The notes: a model not told the origin generated them from the letters alone. Counted from the stretch's first letter, positions 45,763 to 55,520 are shown. The stretch is DNA of 64,000 nucleotides from Chitinophagales bacterium (GCA_017303835.1 JAFLBI010000001.1:1240001-1304000), one strand, 5' to 3'. Made by a program: numbers and translations.

Positions 45763-46125
45763 TTATTGTTTCCCGGCTTTTTGCTCAGGTAAGAGTTTAA
45801 AATAAGTTGCTTTGAAACGACCGTTTACAAGGGTGCCTTGCACTTCAGCTTTTCGAATAGCTTCACAAAAACCATCTTCTGCATGCGCATCTCCATGGTC
45901 ATCTATTTTGGTACCATCTACAAAATATGCTTTGCCATCTATGCGAACAGCCAGATCACAAGATTTACCCGGCAACTTGAATTTGCATTGTCCACAAGAA
46001 GCTTCCACCACTTGCACAGGTTGCTTTGGATTCTTTTGGTGTATGGACTTGGGCTTTTCGGTTTGTGCCATTACAGCACAGCTAAATAAGAGCGCAGTTG
46101 CGAATAGTCTCAGGTGCAGTTGCAT
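45763..46125 (-). CDS. DUF6370 family secreted protein
   Basis: A 120-residue protein with a signal peptide (MQLHLRLFATALLFSCAVMA). The mature domain has VVEASCGQCKFKLPGKSCDLAV, FVDGTKIDDHGDAHAEDGFC, and KAEVQGTLVNGRFKATYFKL, the DUF6370 pattern. The four conserved cysteines and the His/Asp cluster suggest a metal or redox site, though this is an inference. Function is not known. Confidence 0.82.
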   Translation of the reverse strand: MQLHLRLFATALLFSCAVMAQTEKPKSIHQKNPKQPVQVVEASCGQCKFKLPGKSCDLAVRIDGKAYFVDGTKIDDHGDAHAEDGFCEAIRKAEVQGTLVNGRFKATYFKLLPEQKAGKQ

Positions 46126-46182
46126 AAAATAATTTGTAACAAAATACCAATTTTCTGATATGGGATTACCTAATTTTAGCCA

Positions 46183-46584
46183 ATGCGAAAAAGATTTCTA
46201 CCCTTTCTGATGCTGGCCCTTTTTGGCTTAACCAAAGCAAGTGCACAAAACAGCAAGACACCCGAACAACTGGCTCAGGCACAATTGGATGCATACAACT
46301 CCAGAAATATCGATGCCTTCCTGGAGTCTTATAGCGATAGTGTGGAGATCTATGCTTTTCCTGCTAAGCTACTTTCCAAGGGTAAAGAAGCCATGCGCAA
46401 AGAGTATGGGGCTATGTTTCAACAAGTACCCAATTTGCATTGTACACTGGTGAACAGAATTGTTGAAGGCAATACCGTGATCGACCATGAAAGCGTAAGC
46501 GGATTTGGCCCTCAACCTTTGAAAGCCATTGCCGTTTATACGATTAGCAAAGGAAAGATCAGCAAAGTGTACTTCATTCAGTAG
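46183..46584 (+). CDS. SnoaL-like / NTF2-fold secreted protein
   Basis: A 133-residue protein with a signal peptide (ending ASAQ) and an NTF2-fold domain: QLDAYNSRNIDAFLESYSDS, IYAFPAKLLSKGKEAMRKEY, and KAIAVYTISKGKISKVYFI. Such folds bind small molecules or act as isomerases or dimerisation domains; no specific activity can be given. It is followed three bases on by a methyltransferase gene. Confidence 0.82.
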   Translation: MRKRFLPFLMLALFGLTKASAQNSKTPEQLAQAQLDAYNSRNIDAFLESYSDSVEIYAFPAKLLSKGKEAMRKEYGAMFQQVPNLHCTLVNRIVEGNTVIDHESVSGFGPQPLKAIAVYTISKGKISKVYFIQ

Positions 46585-46587
46585 TAC

Positions 46588-47193
46588 ATGTTCCCATTTG
46601 TTACCGAGCACTTTATTATTGGTGATAAAACCATTACACTTCAGCTTCCGGGGGAAAATGCAGTGCAGGCATGGTATCGCCAACAAGAACCGCAAGCCCC
46701 TTTTCCTTTCTGGGCAAGAATATGGCCTGCTGCAAAAGCCCTTACCCAATATCTGGCAAGCCATCCGGAATACTATACTGATAAAGATGTGGTGGAATTT
46801 GGCGCAGGTCTTGGCTTACCAGCATTGTTTACTGCAGCCAGCGCTAAAAATGTGCTGATTACCGATCATGCCGATGATGCGATGCATTGGTTCAACCAAT
46901 ATCATATTCAGCAACATAACAATGTAGAATACCAACAATTTGATTGGTATCAACATGAAGCATGGCCTTCTGCAGAATGTGTTTTGCTGAGTGATGTGAA
47001 TTACAAAGATGAGGATTTCAAGGGGCTGCTGAATTTGATTCAACATTATACTGCGCAGCAAGCAGTCATGATACTGTCAACACCACAAAGAATCATTGCC
47101 AGAGATTTCGTGCAAATCATTGCACCTTATGTAAAAGCAGCAACTACTATGGAAATTGATGAACACACGATTTCCATTTATGTACTTGGCTAA
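46588..47193 (+). CDS. Class I methyltransferase, ETFB-lysine-type
   Basis: A 201-residue SAM-dependent methyltransferase. The SAM site is VVEFGAGLGLPALFTAASA, then the acidic loop ITDHADDAM and the DVNYKDEDF segment. The N terminus (FPFWARIWPAAKALTQYL) is the FWxxxWP start of the protein-lysine methyltransferases related to METTL20 and PrmA-type enzymes. The target protein is unknown; the etfB gene 8.5 kb away is one possible but unproven target. It is translationally close to the upstream gene. Confidence 0.8.
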   Translation: MFPFVTEHFIIGDKTITLQLPGENAVQAWYRQQEPQAPFPFWARIWPAAKALTQYLASHPEYYTDKDVVEFGAGLGLPALFTAASAKNVLITDHADDAMHWFNQYHIQQHNNVEYQQFDWYQHEAWPSAECVLLSDVNYKDEDFKGLLNLIQHYTAQQAVMILSTPQRIIARDFVQIIAPYVKAATTMEIDEHTISIYVLG

Positions 47194-47459
47194 TGTCCCA
47201 ACACTTTTGTCCTGGCTTTTTCAGAACTGATAACAGGTACGACTTCAAAATCAGCCAGATCATCCCAGTTCGCAATCCACAAATTCAAACTGTCTATGGA
47301 ATCTGCTTCCATCAATTGATAACAATATCTAAGATCCTTACTTATCCAGCTATTGAGATACTGTACACCTTCTGGTAACATCCTTCCCGTTTCTGCATAA
47401 CGCTGGTAAAGGTCTTTGACCCTGCCTGGAATGAATTTTTCAATGACCATGTATTGCAT
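47190..47459 (-). CDS. DUF3303 family protein
   Basis: An 89-residue protein with the DUF3303 pattern: MQYMVIEKFIPGRVKDLYQR, GRMLPEGVQYLNSWI, CYQLMEADS and WDDLADFEVVPVISS. The ferredoxin-like fold is probably a dimer. The ATG at 47459 sits just after the stop of the upstream membrane gene (TAGCCATG), so the two are coupled. A longer frame reaching 47645 overlaps that gene and is rejected. Confidence 0.85.
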   Translation of the reverse strand: MQYMVIEKFIPGRVKDLYQRYAETGRMLPEGVQYLNSWISKDLRYCYQLMEADSIDSLNLWIANWDDLADFEVVPVISSEKARTKVLGH

Positions 47460-47461
47460 GG

Positions 47462-47791
47462 CTATTCGAATATGCAGTAGAGTCCGATAAAAATTAATGT
47501 CACAGCCAAACCGGTAAATCCAAAGAGAATGAAATTGTACCATTCGGGCCAGGGATTGGTTAGGCTTAGTACACAGCTTACAAAACCCATGAAAGCACCT
47601 ATGCCCAAAAAGATGAAACCATTGAATTGCTTTTGTGCATTGCAATGCTTTTTGTACGCCTGTATATGCGCTTGAATGGATTCCAGATCCAGGCCTTTTT
47701 GTTGTAAACGCTGTTCAATTGCTTCAATAGAAAGGCGTTCTCTTACCCATTCTTTGAGTAGCACGGCATCAATAACCATTGTCTGGCTCAT
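47462..47791 (-). CDS. Small membrane protein
   Basis: A 109-residue protein with an N-terminal cytoplasmic helix-rich part (LLKEWVRERLSIEAIEQRLQ) and two membrane helices (~60-80 and ~87-107). No known domain. It precedes the DUF3303 gene by two bases. Confidence 0.75.
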   Translation of the reverse strand: MSQTMVIDAVLLKEWVRERLSIEAIEQRLQQKGLDLESIQAHIQAYKKHCNAQKQFNGFIFLGIGAFMGFVSCVLSLTNPWPEWYNFILFGFTGLAVTLIFIGLYCIFE

Positions 47792-47865
47792 GGCAATCGT
47801 TTGTGTATTGGCTAATGCACAGGTCCTTCGCGCAGCAGTAAATTAGGATTTTTTGGTAAAAAACA

Positions 47866-49146
47866 TCAACGGTTTTGTTCAGAAATCCAATGAAACTGCT
47901 TTTCTGCAAGGGGAAAGCCCTTTAACCTGCGCTTGAGTAATAGCTTTCTGGCACTGGAATCCGGATAGGCGCTCAATACGAGGTAAACGCTATCCCGATA
48001 TTGATAGCGGAACTGCAGGAGTGGCAAACTATCTGCACCTGTTTTACGCAATGCAATTGTATTGGTGGCACTATCCAGTTTATAATGAAAATAGCTGCGG
48101 CCATATCGCTGGCGAAAACGGGTGTCGGCTGTTTTGATACTGCCGCCGGAAGCCACATCAAAAACCAGATTCTGCCAGTAAACAGAATCCGGGTGATCAG
48201 GTGTGATGGATTGGCCGTTCACTTGGTGCTCTAACACATCGTAGATGCCTTGTTTGATTGGACTGGCTTTTGCTTCCTGATTGCCCATTGCACCAATATC
48301 CATGGCAAGATTCAAGCCAACAACATATAAGACCAATGTCCACTTAGCCACACGCGCAATTCTTCTACCCCGCTTGGTTTCGAAAGGGAAAATAAAAATC
48401 TGACTGGGCCTTGCTTCCAATCGAAAAAAGAAAGCAATCAATCTGGGCAATTCATGCGCAAGCAAATAGAGACATAACACAACCAACATAATGGAATTAG
48501 CTTTCACCGGAATATCATACCCAAGATTGAGCATCATCACATTGATGAAAACCCCACCAGAAACCAAAGCACCCAAGGTTGCGGTTTGTCTGAACAGTAG
48601 TAAGAAAGCAGCAAACAATTCAATAGCACCCGAGAAAAACTGATATGGATATGAATACCCTAAAAACATCCAGGATAAACGCATGGGCAGAAAATCACCC
48701 AACGGCGTTGCTAGCTGGCTGAGGTTAGGAAAAACAAATTGCAATCCGAATACTTTTACAAACCCATAAGAGAAACCATTGAAAATGATGAAATAACGAA
48801 CCATTGTCACTATCCAATATTCCAAGCGTTGATAATGGCTTCGTTTTCTGTCCAGAATACTCCAGATCAATGCAGCAATAAATGAGAGTAAGAGAAACGT
48901 GAATGTTGTCATCCACATTTCAGGAAAATCGCCATTGCCATTGGGGGGCAGTTTGGCCGGTTCTATGTGCCAAAGCCATTGGTTGAATAGTTTAGACACA
49001 GCATCTATTCCATCATACACATAGCCCATCAGCATATTGATGCCGGGTAGTATTTCCATTGACATTGGAATAATCCATAAAGCAAAAAAAATGGCATAGA
49101 AGCGGAAGCAAAACTTCCGCAGCAGGCTCCAGGACTGTGCGTTCAT
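47866..49146 (-). CDS. DoxX-like membrane protein
   Basis: A 426-residue protein with about eight membrane helices in the first ~290 residues. The DoxX-type core is visible in FNGFSYGFVKVFGLQF and FFSGAIELFAAFLLLFRQT. A ~130-residue soluble tail (SPIKQGIYDVLEHQVNGQSI; YSYFHYKLDS-like strands) faces one side. DoxX proteins have been linked to thiol and oxidant handling, but this member has no assigned role. Confidence 0.75.
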   Translation of the reverse strand: MNAQSWSLLRKFCFRFYAIFFALWIIPMSMEILPGINMLMGYVYDGIDAVSKLFNQWLWHIEPAKLPPNGNGDFPEMWMTTFTFLLLSFIAALIWSILDRKRSHYQRLEYWIVTMVRYFIIFNGFSYGFVKVFGLQFVFPNLSQLATPLGDFLPMRLSWMFLGYSYPYQFFSGAIELFAAFLLLFRQTATLGALVSGGVFINVMMLNLGYDIPVKANSIMLVVLCLYLLAHELPRLIAFFFRLEARPSQIFIFPFETKRGRRIARVAKWTLVLYVVGLNLAMDIGAMGNQEAKASPIKQGIYDVLEHQVNGQSITPDHPDSVYWQNLVFDVASGGSIKTADTRFRQRYGRSYFHYKLDSATNTIALRKTGADSLPLLQFRYQYRDSVYLVLSAYPDSSARKLLLKRRLKGFPLAEKQFHWISEQNR

Positions 49147-49230
49147 GTGCTAGGTTTTACTAAATGTACAAAGTCGCACTATTTTAGAAAAGCATTTCAA
49201 CCGAAATAATATCTTTATCAAAATTTGATT

Positions 49231-49908
49231 ATGCGACAAATATTCAGCTGCACCGCTTTACTTCTCGCCCTCGGTTTTGTTTCCTGTAAGAAAACGGAAA
49301 CACCTGCCGGCACTGCCTTTGTGCGGGTGATTCACGGGGTACCCGATCTAGGCGCGATGGAAGTTAAGTTCAATGGTGCAACTGTGTCCACCATCAATAG
49401 TTATGCATTATCCAGCACTTATATCAGCACCAAATCAGGCACGGTAACCATTGAAGTAAAAGGCAGTAGTGCCAGTACTACTTTATCAACAGTAAGTATC
49501 AACGCTACTGCAAACTCCTATAACACAGTAGTGTTTGCTGATCTTAGTGCAAGCGTAAAAGCGTCTCAAACAGTTGATGAACCGGTACCAGCTTCGGGTA
49601 AAGCCAAAATCAATGTTTTGCATCTGGCCAATACCCAAGGCAATGCAGGCTTCTCCTTAAGCAGTGGCACCAGTATTGCCGGCAGCAGGTCTTTCAACGA
49701 TCAGCAAACTGTAGCCGGCGTGGCAGCATATACAAATGTGGATCCGGGTTCTGTAACACTAGAAGCACGGGCACCCTTTACAACAGGTAGTGTAGGTGTG
49801 ATTACTACAAGCACGCAAACCCTGCAGGCTGGAAAAAGCTACACCTATGTCTTTAGAAATCCGGTAGCCCCAAGTACCATTCCAGCTTTCACTTTTATCA
49901 GTAACTAA
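49231..49908 (+). CDS. DUF4397 lipoprotein
   Basis: A 225-residue lipoprotein: the signal ends LGFVSCKK, so the Cys becomes the lipid-bearing N terminus. Two DUF4397 repeats follow (AFVRVIHGVPDLGAMEVKFN and INVLHLANTQGNAGFSLSSG), each a beta-sandwich rich in Ser and Thr. It is probably an outer-membrane surface protein. ATG at 49231 is preferred to TTG at 49225. Confidence 0.88.
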   Translation: MRQIFSCTALLLALGFVSCKKTETPAGTAFVRVIHGVPDLGAMEVKFNGATVSTINSYALSSTYISTKSGTVTIEVKGSSASTTLSTVSINATANSYNTVVFADLSASVKASQTVDEPVPASGKAKINVLHLANTQGNAGFSLSSGTSIAGSRSFNDQQTVAGVAAYTNVDPGSVTLEARAPFTTGSVGVITTSTQTLQAGKSYTYVFRNPVAPSTIPAFTFISN

Positions 49909-50001
49909 GCTTAAGGAGAAGAAGGCTTTAGGAAAACTTGTCGCTTTTTTACCAATAGGCTAAAGGCATTGCCCTTGAATTTTATGGTACAAACACCTAC
50001 C

Positions 50002-50556
50002 ATGAAAAGAAAGCAATTCCTCCGCCAATCACTGATGTCGATTCCGGCATTAGCCCTGTTACAAACTGTACAGGCACAAGAACCCACCAGTAATTCAAAG
50101 CCCTTTGTTGTTGATGCTGGTAAATCCAGATTCGGGGATACTATCAAATTTCTGGGTGTACACCCCAACGATTTGAAGATATCTTCAAAAGATACTGGCG
50201 GACAGTTATCAGTTTTTGATTACACAGGCCTGGATAAAGTTGGTCCTATGCTGCACATCCATTTCAAACAGGATGAGATCTTCACAGTGATTGATGGCTC
50301 CTACCGTTTTGTTGTAGGAAATGAAACCCATGTATTGCATGCGGGACAAACCATTTTTCTTCCTCGCGGTATTCCCCATACCTGGATTCAATTATCGGAT
50401 AAAGGCAGATTGATTTATATGTTACAGCCTGCGGGTAAAATGGAGGAATTTTTCGTACTCATGAATAGCCTTAAAGAAAGACCCAGTGAAGCAGAAATGA
50501 ACAGAATTCACGCGGCACATGACATGAAAGTGGTTGGTCCGCCTCTGACCTTATAA
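50002..50556 (+). CDS. Cupin domain protein
   Basis: A 184-residue protein. Its N terminus, KRKQFLRQSLMSIPALALL, is an export signal of the twin-arginine type, though with RK rather than RR. The double-stranded beta-helix is seen in GPMLHIHFKQDEIFTVIDGS and GQTIFLPRGIPHTWIQLS, which carry the metal-binding His-x-His...Glu and His. It could be a dioxygenase or isomerase. The AraC-type regulator 34 bases downstream may belong to the same unit. Confidence 0.82.
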   Translation: MKRKQFLRQSLMSIPALALLQTVQAQEPTSNSKPFVVDAGKSRFGDTIKFLGVHPNDLKISSKDTGGQLSVFDYTGLDKVGPMLHIHFKQDEIFTVIDGSYRFVVGNETHVLHAGQTIFLPRGIPHTWIQLSDKGRLIYMLQPAGKMEEFFVLMNSLKERPSEAEMNRIHAAHDMKVVGPPLTL

Positions 50557-50590
50557 AATTTGCTGTATATTAACTGCATATTCCTGCTGC

Positions 50591-51433
50591 TTGTTACTCA
50601 AAGACTTTCCACCTGCTGCCGATATTTCGGATTATGTGCAATTGCTGCGCATCGTACACCTGCAGTTTGATGCTAATCAGCCATTGCCTTTCAAAGCATA
50701 TCCGCCAAGACCGGAGCATTGCCTTGCTTTTTATCCATTTGATACGGAGAAAATCAGTTATGCTTCAGACGGAAAGGAAGTAAAAAATGTACCGGTGGTT
50801 TTGTATGGACAGTTTGCTGAAGTTACCAACCGATATATCGGTGCAAATTTCTTGGTGGTGCAGGTAATTTTTTGGCCCGGAGCTTTGTATCGCCTGACGG
50901 GGATACCTGCTGATGAACTAACGAATGTATACGCAGATGCCAGCACATTTATTCAAGCTAATCTTGAGCAAACCAATGAATTGCTTCGCAGGGCACACAA
51001 CTATGCCGCCATGCTGCACATTGTGCAGGATTTAGTACGATGCTTAATTCGTAAAGCGAAAAAAAGCAGATTACCCATTGATGATGCCATTGCACAAATG
51101 CTGAAACCTGCTTCAGCCCTTTCTGTGGATGGTATTGCACGTCAAGCATGCTTGAGTATCAGACAGCTGGAAAGAAAGTTTAAGGAACGCACTGGCGTGA
51201 ACCCAAAACTCTATCAAAGAATTATTCAGTTTGATCGAGCATTTAGGCTGAAGAACTCACACCCACATCTTGATTGGTTACGCATTGCCCTAGAGTGCGG
51301 CTATCATGATCATCAGCATTTGGCCAAAGCCTATAAAGATTTGACAGGTCTTAGCCCGAATGCCTTTCACGAAATAGAAGAACGTGCGCCTGAAAGGCAT
51401 TTCGGACTCAATGAAGGCTATTATCAAGCTTGA
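50591..51433 (+). CDS. AraC-family transcription regulator
   Basis: A 280-residue protein with a DUF6597-like N-terminal part (VQLLRIVHLQFDAN; EHCLAFYPFD) and a C-terminal double helix-turn-helix: SVDGIARQACLSIRQLERKF and DWLRIALECGYHDHQHLAKAYKD, ending TGLSPNAFH. It binds DNA as an activator. The start is TTG at 50591; no ATG lies near the conserved N terminus. The ligand and target are unknown, and the cupin gene upstream is the nearest candidate. Confidence 0.85.
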   Translation: MLLKDFPPAADISDYVQLLRIVHLQFDANQPLPFKAYPPRPEHCLAFYPFDTEKISYASDGKEVKNVPVVLYGQFAEVTNRYIGANFLVVQVIFWPGALYRLTGIPADELTNVYADASTFIQANLEQTNELLRRAHNYAAMLHIVQDLVRCLIRKAKKSRLPIDDAIAQMLKPASALSVDGIARQACLSIRQLERKFKERTGVNPKLYQRIIQFDRAFRLKNSHPHLDWLRIALECGYHDHQHLAKAYKDLTGLSPNAFHEIEERAPERHFGLNEGYYQA

Positions 51434-51446
51434 TACGCCTTAAAGC

Positions 51447-53132
51447 TTACATACCCAACTGATGTTTTGCTGCAGTAACTCTTGCGATTTCATAACCCGC
51501 ATCCGCATGCCTGATTACACCCATACCCGGATCATTGCGTAAGACACGTGCTAATCTGGCTGCAGCTGCATCAGTACCATCAGCAACAATCACCATACCC
51601 GCATGAATGGAATAACCCATTCCTACCCCACCTCCATGATGCAGTGATACCCAGCTGGCGCCACCTGCAGTATTCACCAATGCATTTAAGATGGGCCAGT
51701 CTGCAACAGCGTCGCTACCATCCAGCATGGCTTCGGTTTCTCTGTTGGGAGAAGCTACAGAACCTGTATCTAAGTGGTCGCGACCAATCACAATCGGTGC
51801 TTTTACTTTTCCGGTTCGTACCAATTCGTTGAATGCTAAACCAGCTTTTTCTCTTTCTCCTTGTCCCAACCAACAAATACGCGCAGGCAAACCTTGAAAC
51901 GCAATTTTTTCTTTGGCCATTTTCATCCAACGCAACATACCCTTGTTCTCTGGAAACATTTCCATAATGAGCTGATCCGTTACAGCAATATCAGCTGGGT
52001 CACCACTCAATGCTGCCCAACGGAAAGGACCTTTACCCTCGCAGAATAAAGGACGGATATACGCTGGTACAAATCCGGGGAAATCAAAATTTCTACCTGC
52101 AACAGTTGCGGTAATGCCTGCTAGCACCCCATGTTCTTTTTCATACTCCGCAGCGCGTGCGCGGATATTGTTGCCATAATCAAATGTAATAGCACCTTTA
52201 TCCATCAATGCAACCATCAATTGAACGTGGTGATACATAGATGCATAACTCATGCGTGTGTAAGTTTCTGGATCTTTCGCACGCAATGCATTGGCAGCTT
52301 CATTACTCAACTGGTGTGGAATATAACCAATGAGTGGATCATGCGCAGAAGTTTGATCCGTTAAAGTATCGGGAATGATATTGCGTTCCAACAATCTTTG
52401 CAATAGCTGAACAGCATTGCACAATACACCAATACTCTTGGCTACACCTTGCTGCTTATATAAAAGCGCTTGATCAATCGCCGCATCGATATCTGTGAAT
52501 TTTTCATCGAGGTATTTTGTCTCCAAACGTTTATCAATACGCCACTCTTCTACTTCTGCAATCAAGGCCACACCTTCATTCATGGTGATGGCCAGAGGTT
52601 GTGCGCCACCCATGCCGCCAAGCCCGGCAGTTACATTTAGTGTTCCTTTGAGTGTGCCGCCAAAATGTTTGTCGGCAGCAGCTGCATAAGTTTCATAAGT
52701 ACCTTGTACAATACCTTGTGAACCGATATAAATCCATGAGCCCGCAGTCATTTGTCCGTACATCATCAAACCTTTTTTCTCCAGCTCAGTGAAATGCTGC
52801 CAATTAGCCCAATTAGGCACCAATTGCGAATTACTAATGAGTACACGCGGTGCATCCGCATGTGTTTTCATGATACCTACTGGTTTACCGCTTTGTATCA
52901 AAAGAGATTCATCGTTCTCTAAGATTTTCAAGCCGGCAATAATCTTATCCAGTGCTTCAAAATTCCTGGCCGCTTTCCCTCTGCCACCATACACAATCAA
53001 ATCATCTGGTCTTTCTGCAACAGCAGGATCAAGATTATTCAGGAGCATACGTAATGCTGCTTCCTGTACCCAGCCTTTACAGTTGAGGGTATTGCCTTTG
53101 GGCGTAGCATATTTGATAGGATCGTATTTCAT
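51447..53132 (-). CDS. hutU: Urocanate hydratase HutU
   Basis: HutU converts urocanate to imidazolone propionate, the second step of histidine breakdown, using tightly bound NAD. The 561 residues show [63 protein letters not shown] and the C-terminal [16 protein letters not shown], all diagnostic. ATG 53132 begins [13 protein letters not shown]. It is nine bases after hutH; hutI and hutG are outside the window. Confidence 0.97.
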   Translation of the reverse strand: MKYDPIKYATPKGNTLNCKGWVQEAALRMLLNNLDPAVAERPDDLIVYGGRGKAARNFEALDKIIAGLKILENDESLLIQSGKPVGIMKTHADAPRVLISNSQLVPNWANWQHFTELEKKGLMMYGQMTAGSWIYIGSQGIVQGTYETYAAAADKHFGGTLKGTLNVTAGLGGMGGAQPLAITMNEGVALIAEVEEWRIDKRLETKYLDEKFTDIDAAIDQALLYKQQGVAKSIGVLCNAVQLLQRLLERNIIPDTLTDQTSAHDPLIGYIPHQLSNEAANALRAKDPETYTRMSYASMYHHVQLMVALMDKGAITFDYGNNIRARAAEYEKEHGVLAGITATVAGRNFDFPGFVPAYIRPLFCEGKGPFRWAALSGDPADIAVTDQLIMEMFPENKGMLRWMKMAKEKIAFQGLPARICWLGQGEREKAGLAFNELVRTGKVKAPIVIGRDHLDTGSVASPNRETEAMLDGSDAVADWPILNALVNTAGGASWVSLHHGGGVGMGYSIHAGMVIVADGTDAAAARLARVLRNDPGMGVIRHADAGYEIARVTAAKHQLGM

Positions 53133-53141
53133 AACAAGCAA

Positions 53142-54635
53142 TTAAAAGGTATAAGATTGAATGAATTGAACAGCCTGCTGCATATCCTTGTGCAGAATTC
53201 TGTCTTTCTCGTTAAAGCTGACTTGCTCTCGGAAAGCTTTGTGCATTTTCTCCAACACAGGTGAGCTTTGCAAAGGTCTTCTGAAATCCAAAGCCTGTGC
53301 AGCACTAAGTAATTCTATGGCCAACACACGCTCAACATTTTGTAATACACGCCAGCACTTGGTAGCCGCATTGGCTCCCATGCTCACATGGTCTTCCTGA
53401 TTATTGGAAGATGAAATACTATCTACAGATGCAGGTGTACACAATTGTTTGTTTTCACTCACAATGCCTGCAGCTGTGTATTGGGGAATCATAAAGCCGC
53501 TATTGAGTCCTGCTTCCTTAACTAAGAATAAAGGCAGTCCTCTTTGTCCGCTTATCAGCTGATAAGTTCTGCGCTCACTGATATTGGCAAGCTCACTCAT
53601 GGCAATACTCAGAAAGTCGAGATGCAATGCCAATGGTTGTCCGTGAAAATTACCACCGCTCACAATCATATCCTCCTCAGGAAAGACATTTGGGTTATCC
53701 GTTACAGAATTGATCTCGCGCATAAAGACATTGAGCACTGTTTCAAATACATCCTGCGAAGCACCATGCACTTGCGGCGCACAGCGGAAGGAATATGGAT
53801 CTTGTACTTGTGATTTCGCTTGTGTGGCAATGGCACTACCCTGAAGGTAATTTGCTATCTGTTGTGCTGCTTTTACCTGCCCTTTATGCGCTCGAATCTG
53901 ATGAATCAATGGATGTAAAGGTTCCTGCACACAATCAAATGCATCAAAAGAAAGTGCTGCAATCATGTCTGCTAAAGCCAGTAAACGTTCAGCTTTTTTC
54001 AAACAATACAAACCATAGGCGCTCATGAACTGGGTACCGTTGATGAGTGCTAGTCCTTCCTTGCTTTGCAAGTGAATAGGTTCCCAGCCCAATTCTTTCC
54101 ATACAGAAGCGGTATCTCTTTTTACTCCTTGGAAATACACTTCACCCAAACCTAACAAGGGCAGACTTAAGTGACTGAGTGGCGCCAAATCACCAGATGC
54201 GCCTAAAGAACCTTGGGTGTAAATAATAGGCAGCACTTCATGATTGTACATATCCATCAATCGCTTCACGGTATCAATCTGCACGCCACTGTGGCCATAA
54301 CTTAGGCTTTTGATTTTAAGCATGAGCATTAGCTTTACAATATCCTTAGGCACTTCATCGCCCATACCACATGCATGTGATACAATCAGGTTGTACTGTA
54401 ACTGCTCAATAGAGTCCGCATCAATGCGTACATGCTGTAAATATCCAAAACCAGTATTGATACCATAATAGGTATGATCAGCTTCCGTCATTTTACCATC
54501 GAGGTATTCGCGGCAACGCAGAATTTTCTCATGTGCATCATAAGTAATGGATACCTGTTGCTGAAAGTCGAGCAAATTTTTCACCTGCTCAAAATGCAGC
54601 CACTTACTGTCTAAGGGTAAATAGTTATAGCTCAT
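53142..54635 (-). CDS. hutH: Histidine ammonia-lyase HutH
   Basis: HutH removes ammonia from histidine to give urocanate. The 497 residues contain GSLGASGDLAPLSHLS, in which A146-S147-G148 form the self-made MIO cofactor, YYGINTGFG near the N terminus, EGLALINGTQFMSAYG and SSNNQEDHVSMG. The catalytic Tyr (YYGINTGF) is present. It starts nine bases after the marR stop, so marR, hutH and hutU form one transcript. Confidence 0.96.
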   Translation of the reverse strand: MSYNYLPLDSKWLHFEQVKNLLDFQQQVSITYDAHEKILRCREYLDGKMTEADHTYYGINTGFGYLQHVRIDADSIEQLQYNLIVSHACGMGDEVPKDIVKLMLMLKIKSLSYGHSGVQIDTVKRLMDMYNHEVLPIIYTQGSLGASGDLAPLSHLSLPLLGLGEVYFQGVKRDTASVWKELGWEPIHLQSKEGLALINGTQFMSAYGLYCLKKAERLLALADMIAALSFDAFDCVQEPLHPLIHQIRAHKGQVKAAQQIANYLQGSAIATQAKSQVQDPYSFRCAPQVHGASQDVFETVLNVFMREINSVTDNPNVFPEEDMIVSGGNFHGQPLALHLDFLSIAMSELANISERRTYQLISGQRGLPLFLVKEAGLNSGFMIPQYTAAGIVSENKQLCTPASVDSISSSNNQEDHVSMGANAATKCWRVLQNVERVLAIELLSAAQALDFRRPLQSSPVLEKMHKAFREQVSFNEKDRILHKDMQQAVQFIQSYTF

Positions 54636-54644
54636 AATCAATCG

Positions 54645-55127
54645 TTAGGGTAATGCTTGTGTAATTCTGTTCACTAATGACTCCTGCTCCAACGCTTTCT
54701 CTATCTGCGTAAGTGCCAGTAAGATTTTGGCACTTTCTTTTCCTGATGCTGTTAAACCAGCCATCGCCGTTTCCAGTGCGCGCCATACAGGTTGAATTTG
54801 CTCGAGTAGCTTTTTTCCTTTCGCCGTTAGGGTAATCACTTTCTTTCTGGCATCTGCTGCTGATACGACCGATTTAACCAATCCTTTTTTCTGTAATGCA
54901 CTCACGAGCTGACTCATAGCAGAATGAGAAACATTCAATGCATCGGCAATATCCTTGATAGACACTTCGTCTTGTTGTGACAAGAAATAGAAAACAGGAA
55001 ACCAAGACGCATCAAAAGCAATTCCGCGCTGCGCATAGGCTTGGTTCACCTCTTGAATTAAGGTTTCACTTAGTCGCCGGAGTCGGCTGCCCATCACCAG
55101 AAATCCAAGATCACGATAGAACTGCAT
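54645..55127 (-). CDS. MarR-family regulator, head of the hut unit
   Basis: A 160-residue winged-helix regulator: VSIKDIADALNVSHSAMSQLV is the recognition helix region, and SAADARKKVITLTAKGKKLL is the wing. The N-terminal helix has RDLGFLVMGSRLRRLSETLI. Such proteins are usually repressors released by a small molecule; here histidine or urocanate would be the natural signal, by inference. A 14-bp palindrome lies directly upstream. Use of MarR rather than HutC or HutP to control hut is noteworthy. Confidence 0.9.
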   Translation of the reverse strand: MQFYRDLGFLVMGSRLRRLSETLIQEVNQAYAQRGIAFDASWFPVFYFLSQQDEVSIKDIADALNVSHSAMSQLVSALQKKGLVKSVVSAADARKKVITLTAKGKKLLEQIQPVWRALETAMAGLTASGKESAKILLALTQIEKALEQESLVNRITQALP

Positions 55128-55133
55128 AAATTA

Positions 55134-55147
55134 TATAAGTACTTATA
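55134..55147. promoter_or_regulatory. Palindromic MarR operator candidate
   Basis: TATAAGTACTTATA is a perfect 14-bp palindrome that starts seven bases upstream of the marR start codon. Its length and place suit binding by the MarR dimer and self-control of the marR-hutH-hutU unit. Confidence 0.65.
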
Positions 55148-55208
55148 CATTTCGAAAGTACAAATACTCCTTAATTCAAGAACTTAAAAAATGCAATGTG
55201 GATAAACC

Positions 55209-55520
55209 CTAGTAAGCGAGGTCTTCGTAAGCGGCTTGCAGCTCATTGTAAGCATGCTGGTCTTTGGCTGTTTTAGCCGCAGCCATTCCCTTTTCATACC
55301 ACTCGATAGCGGCATTGGTTTCACCCAGCTTCTCCAATAGCTTCCCGAGATGATAATAAGAGCCCACATAATCAGGGCTTTCTGTGAGGATGTCCAGAAA
55401 TAAAGCCTTAGCCTCTGCATCTTTATTCAGTTTGGTGTACTCCAAAGCCAATGCATGACGGAGAAAATTGTCCTTAGGCTGTTTCTTTAAAAACTCGAGG
55501 ATGCGGGCGATTCTGTCCAT
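55209..55520 (-). CDS. TPR-repeat protein
   Basis: A 103-residue protein made of two to three tetratricopeptide repeats: LRHALALEYTKLNKDAEAKA, VGSYYHLGKLLEKLGETNAA and IEWYEKGMAAAKTAKDQHAY. It is a protein-binding scaffold with no catalytic motif; the partner is unknown. Divergent from etfB. Confidence 0.82.
   Translation of the reverse strand: MDRIARILEFLKKQPKDNFLRHALALEYTKLNKDAEAKALFLDILTESPDYVGSYYHLGKLLEKLGETNAAIEWYEKGMAAAKTAKDQHAYNELQAAYEDLAY

Noticed and set aside
47460-47645. N-terminal extension of the DUF3303 frame
   Set aside because: It overlaps the membrane-protein gene in another frame, and family similarity begins at the ATG at 47459.
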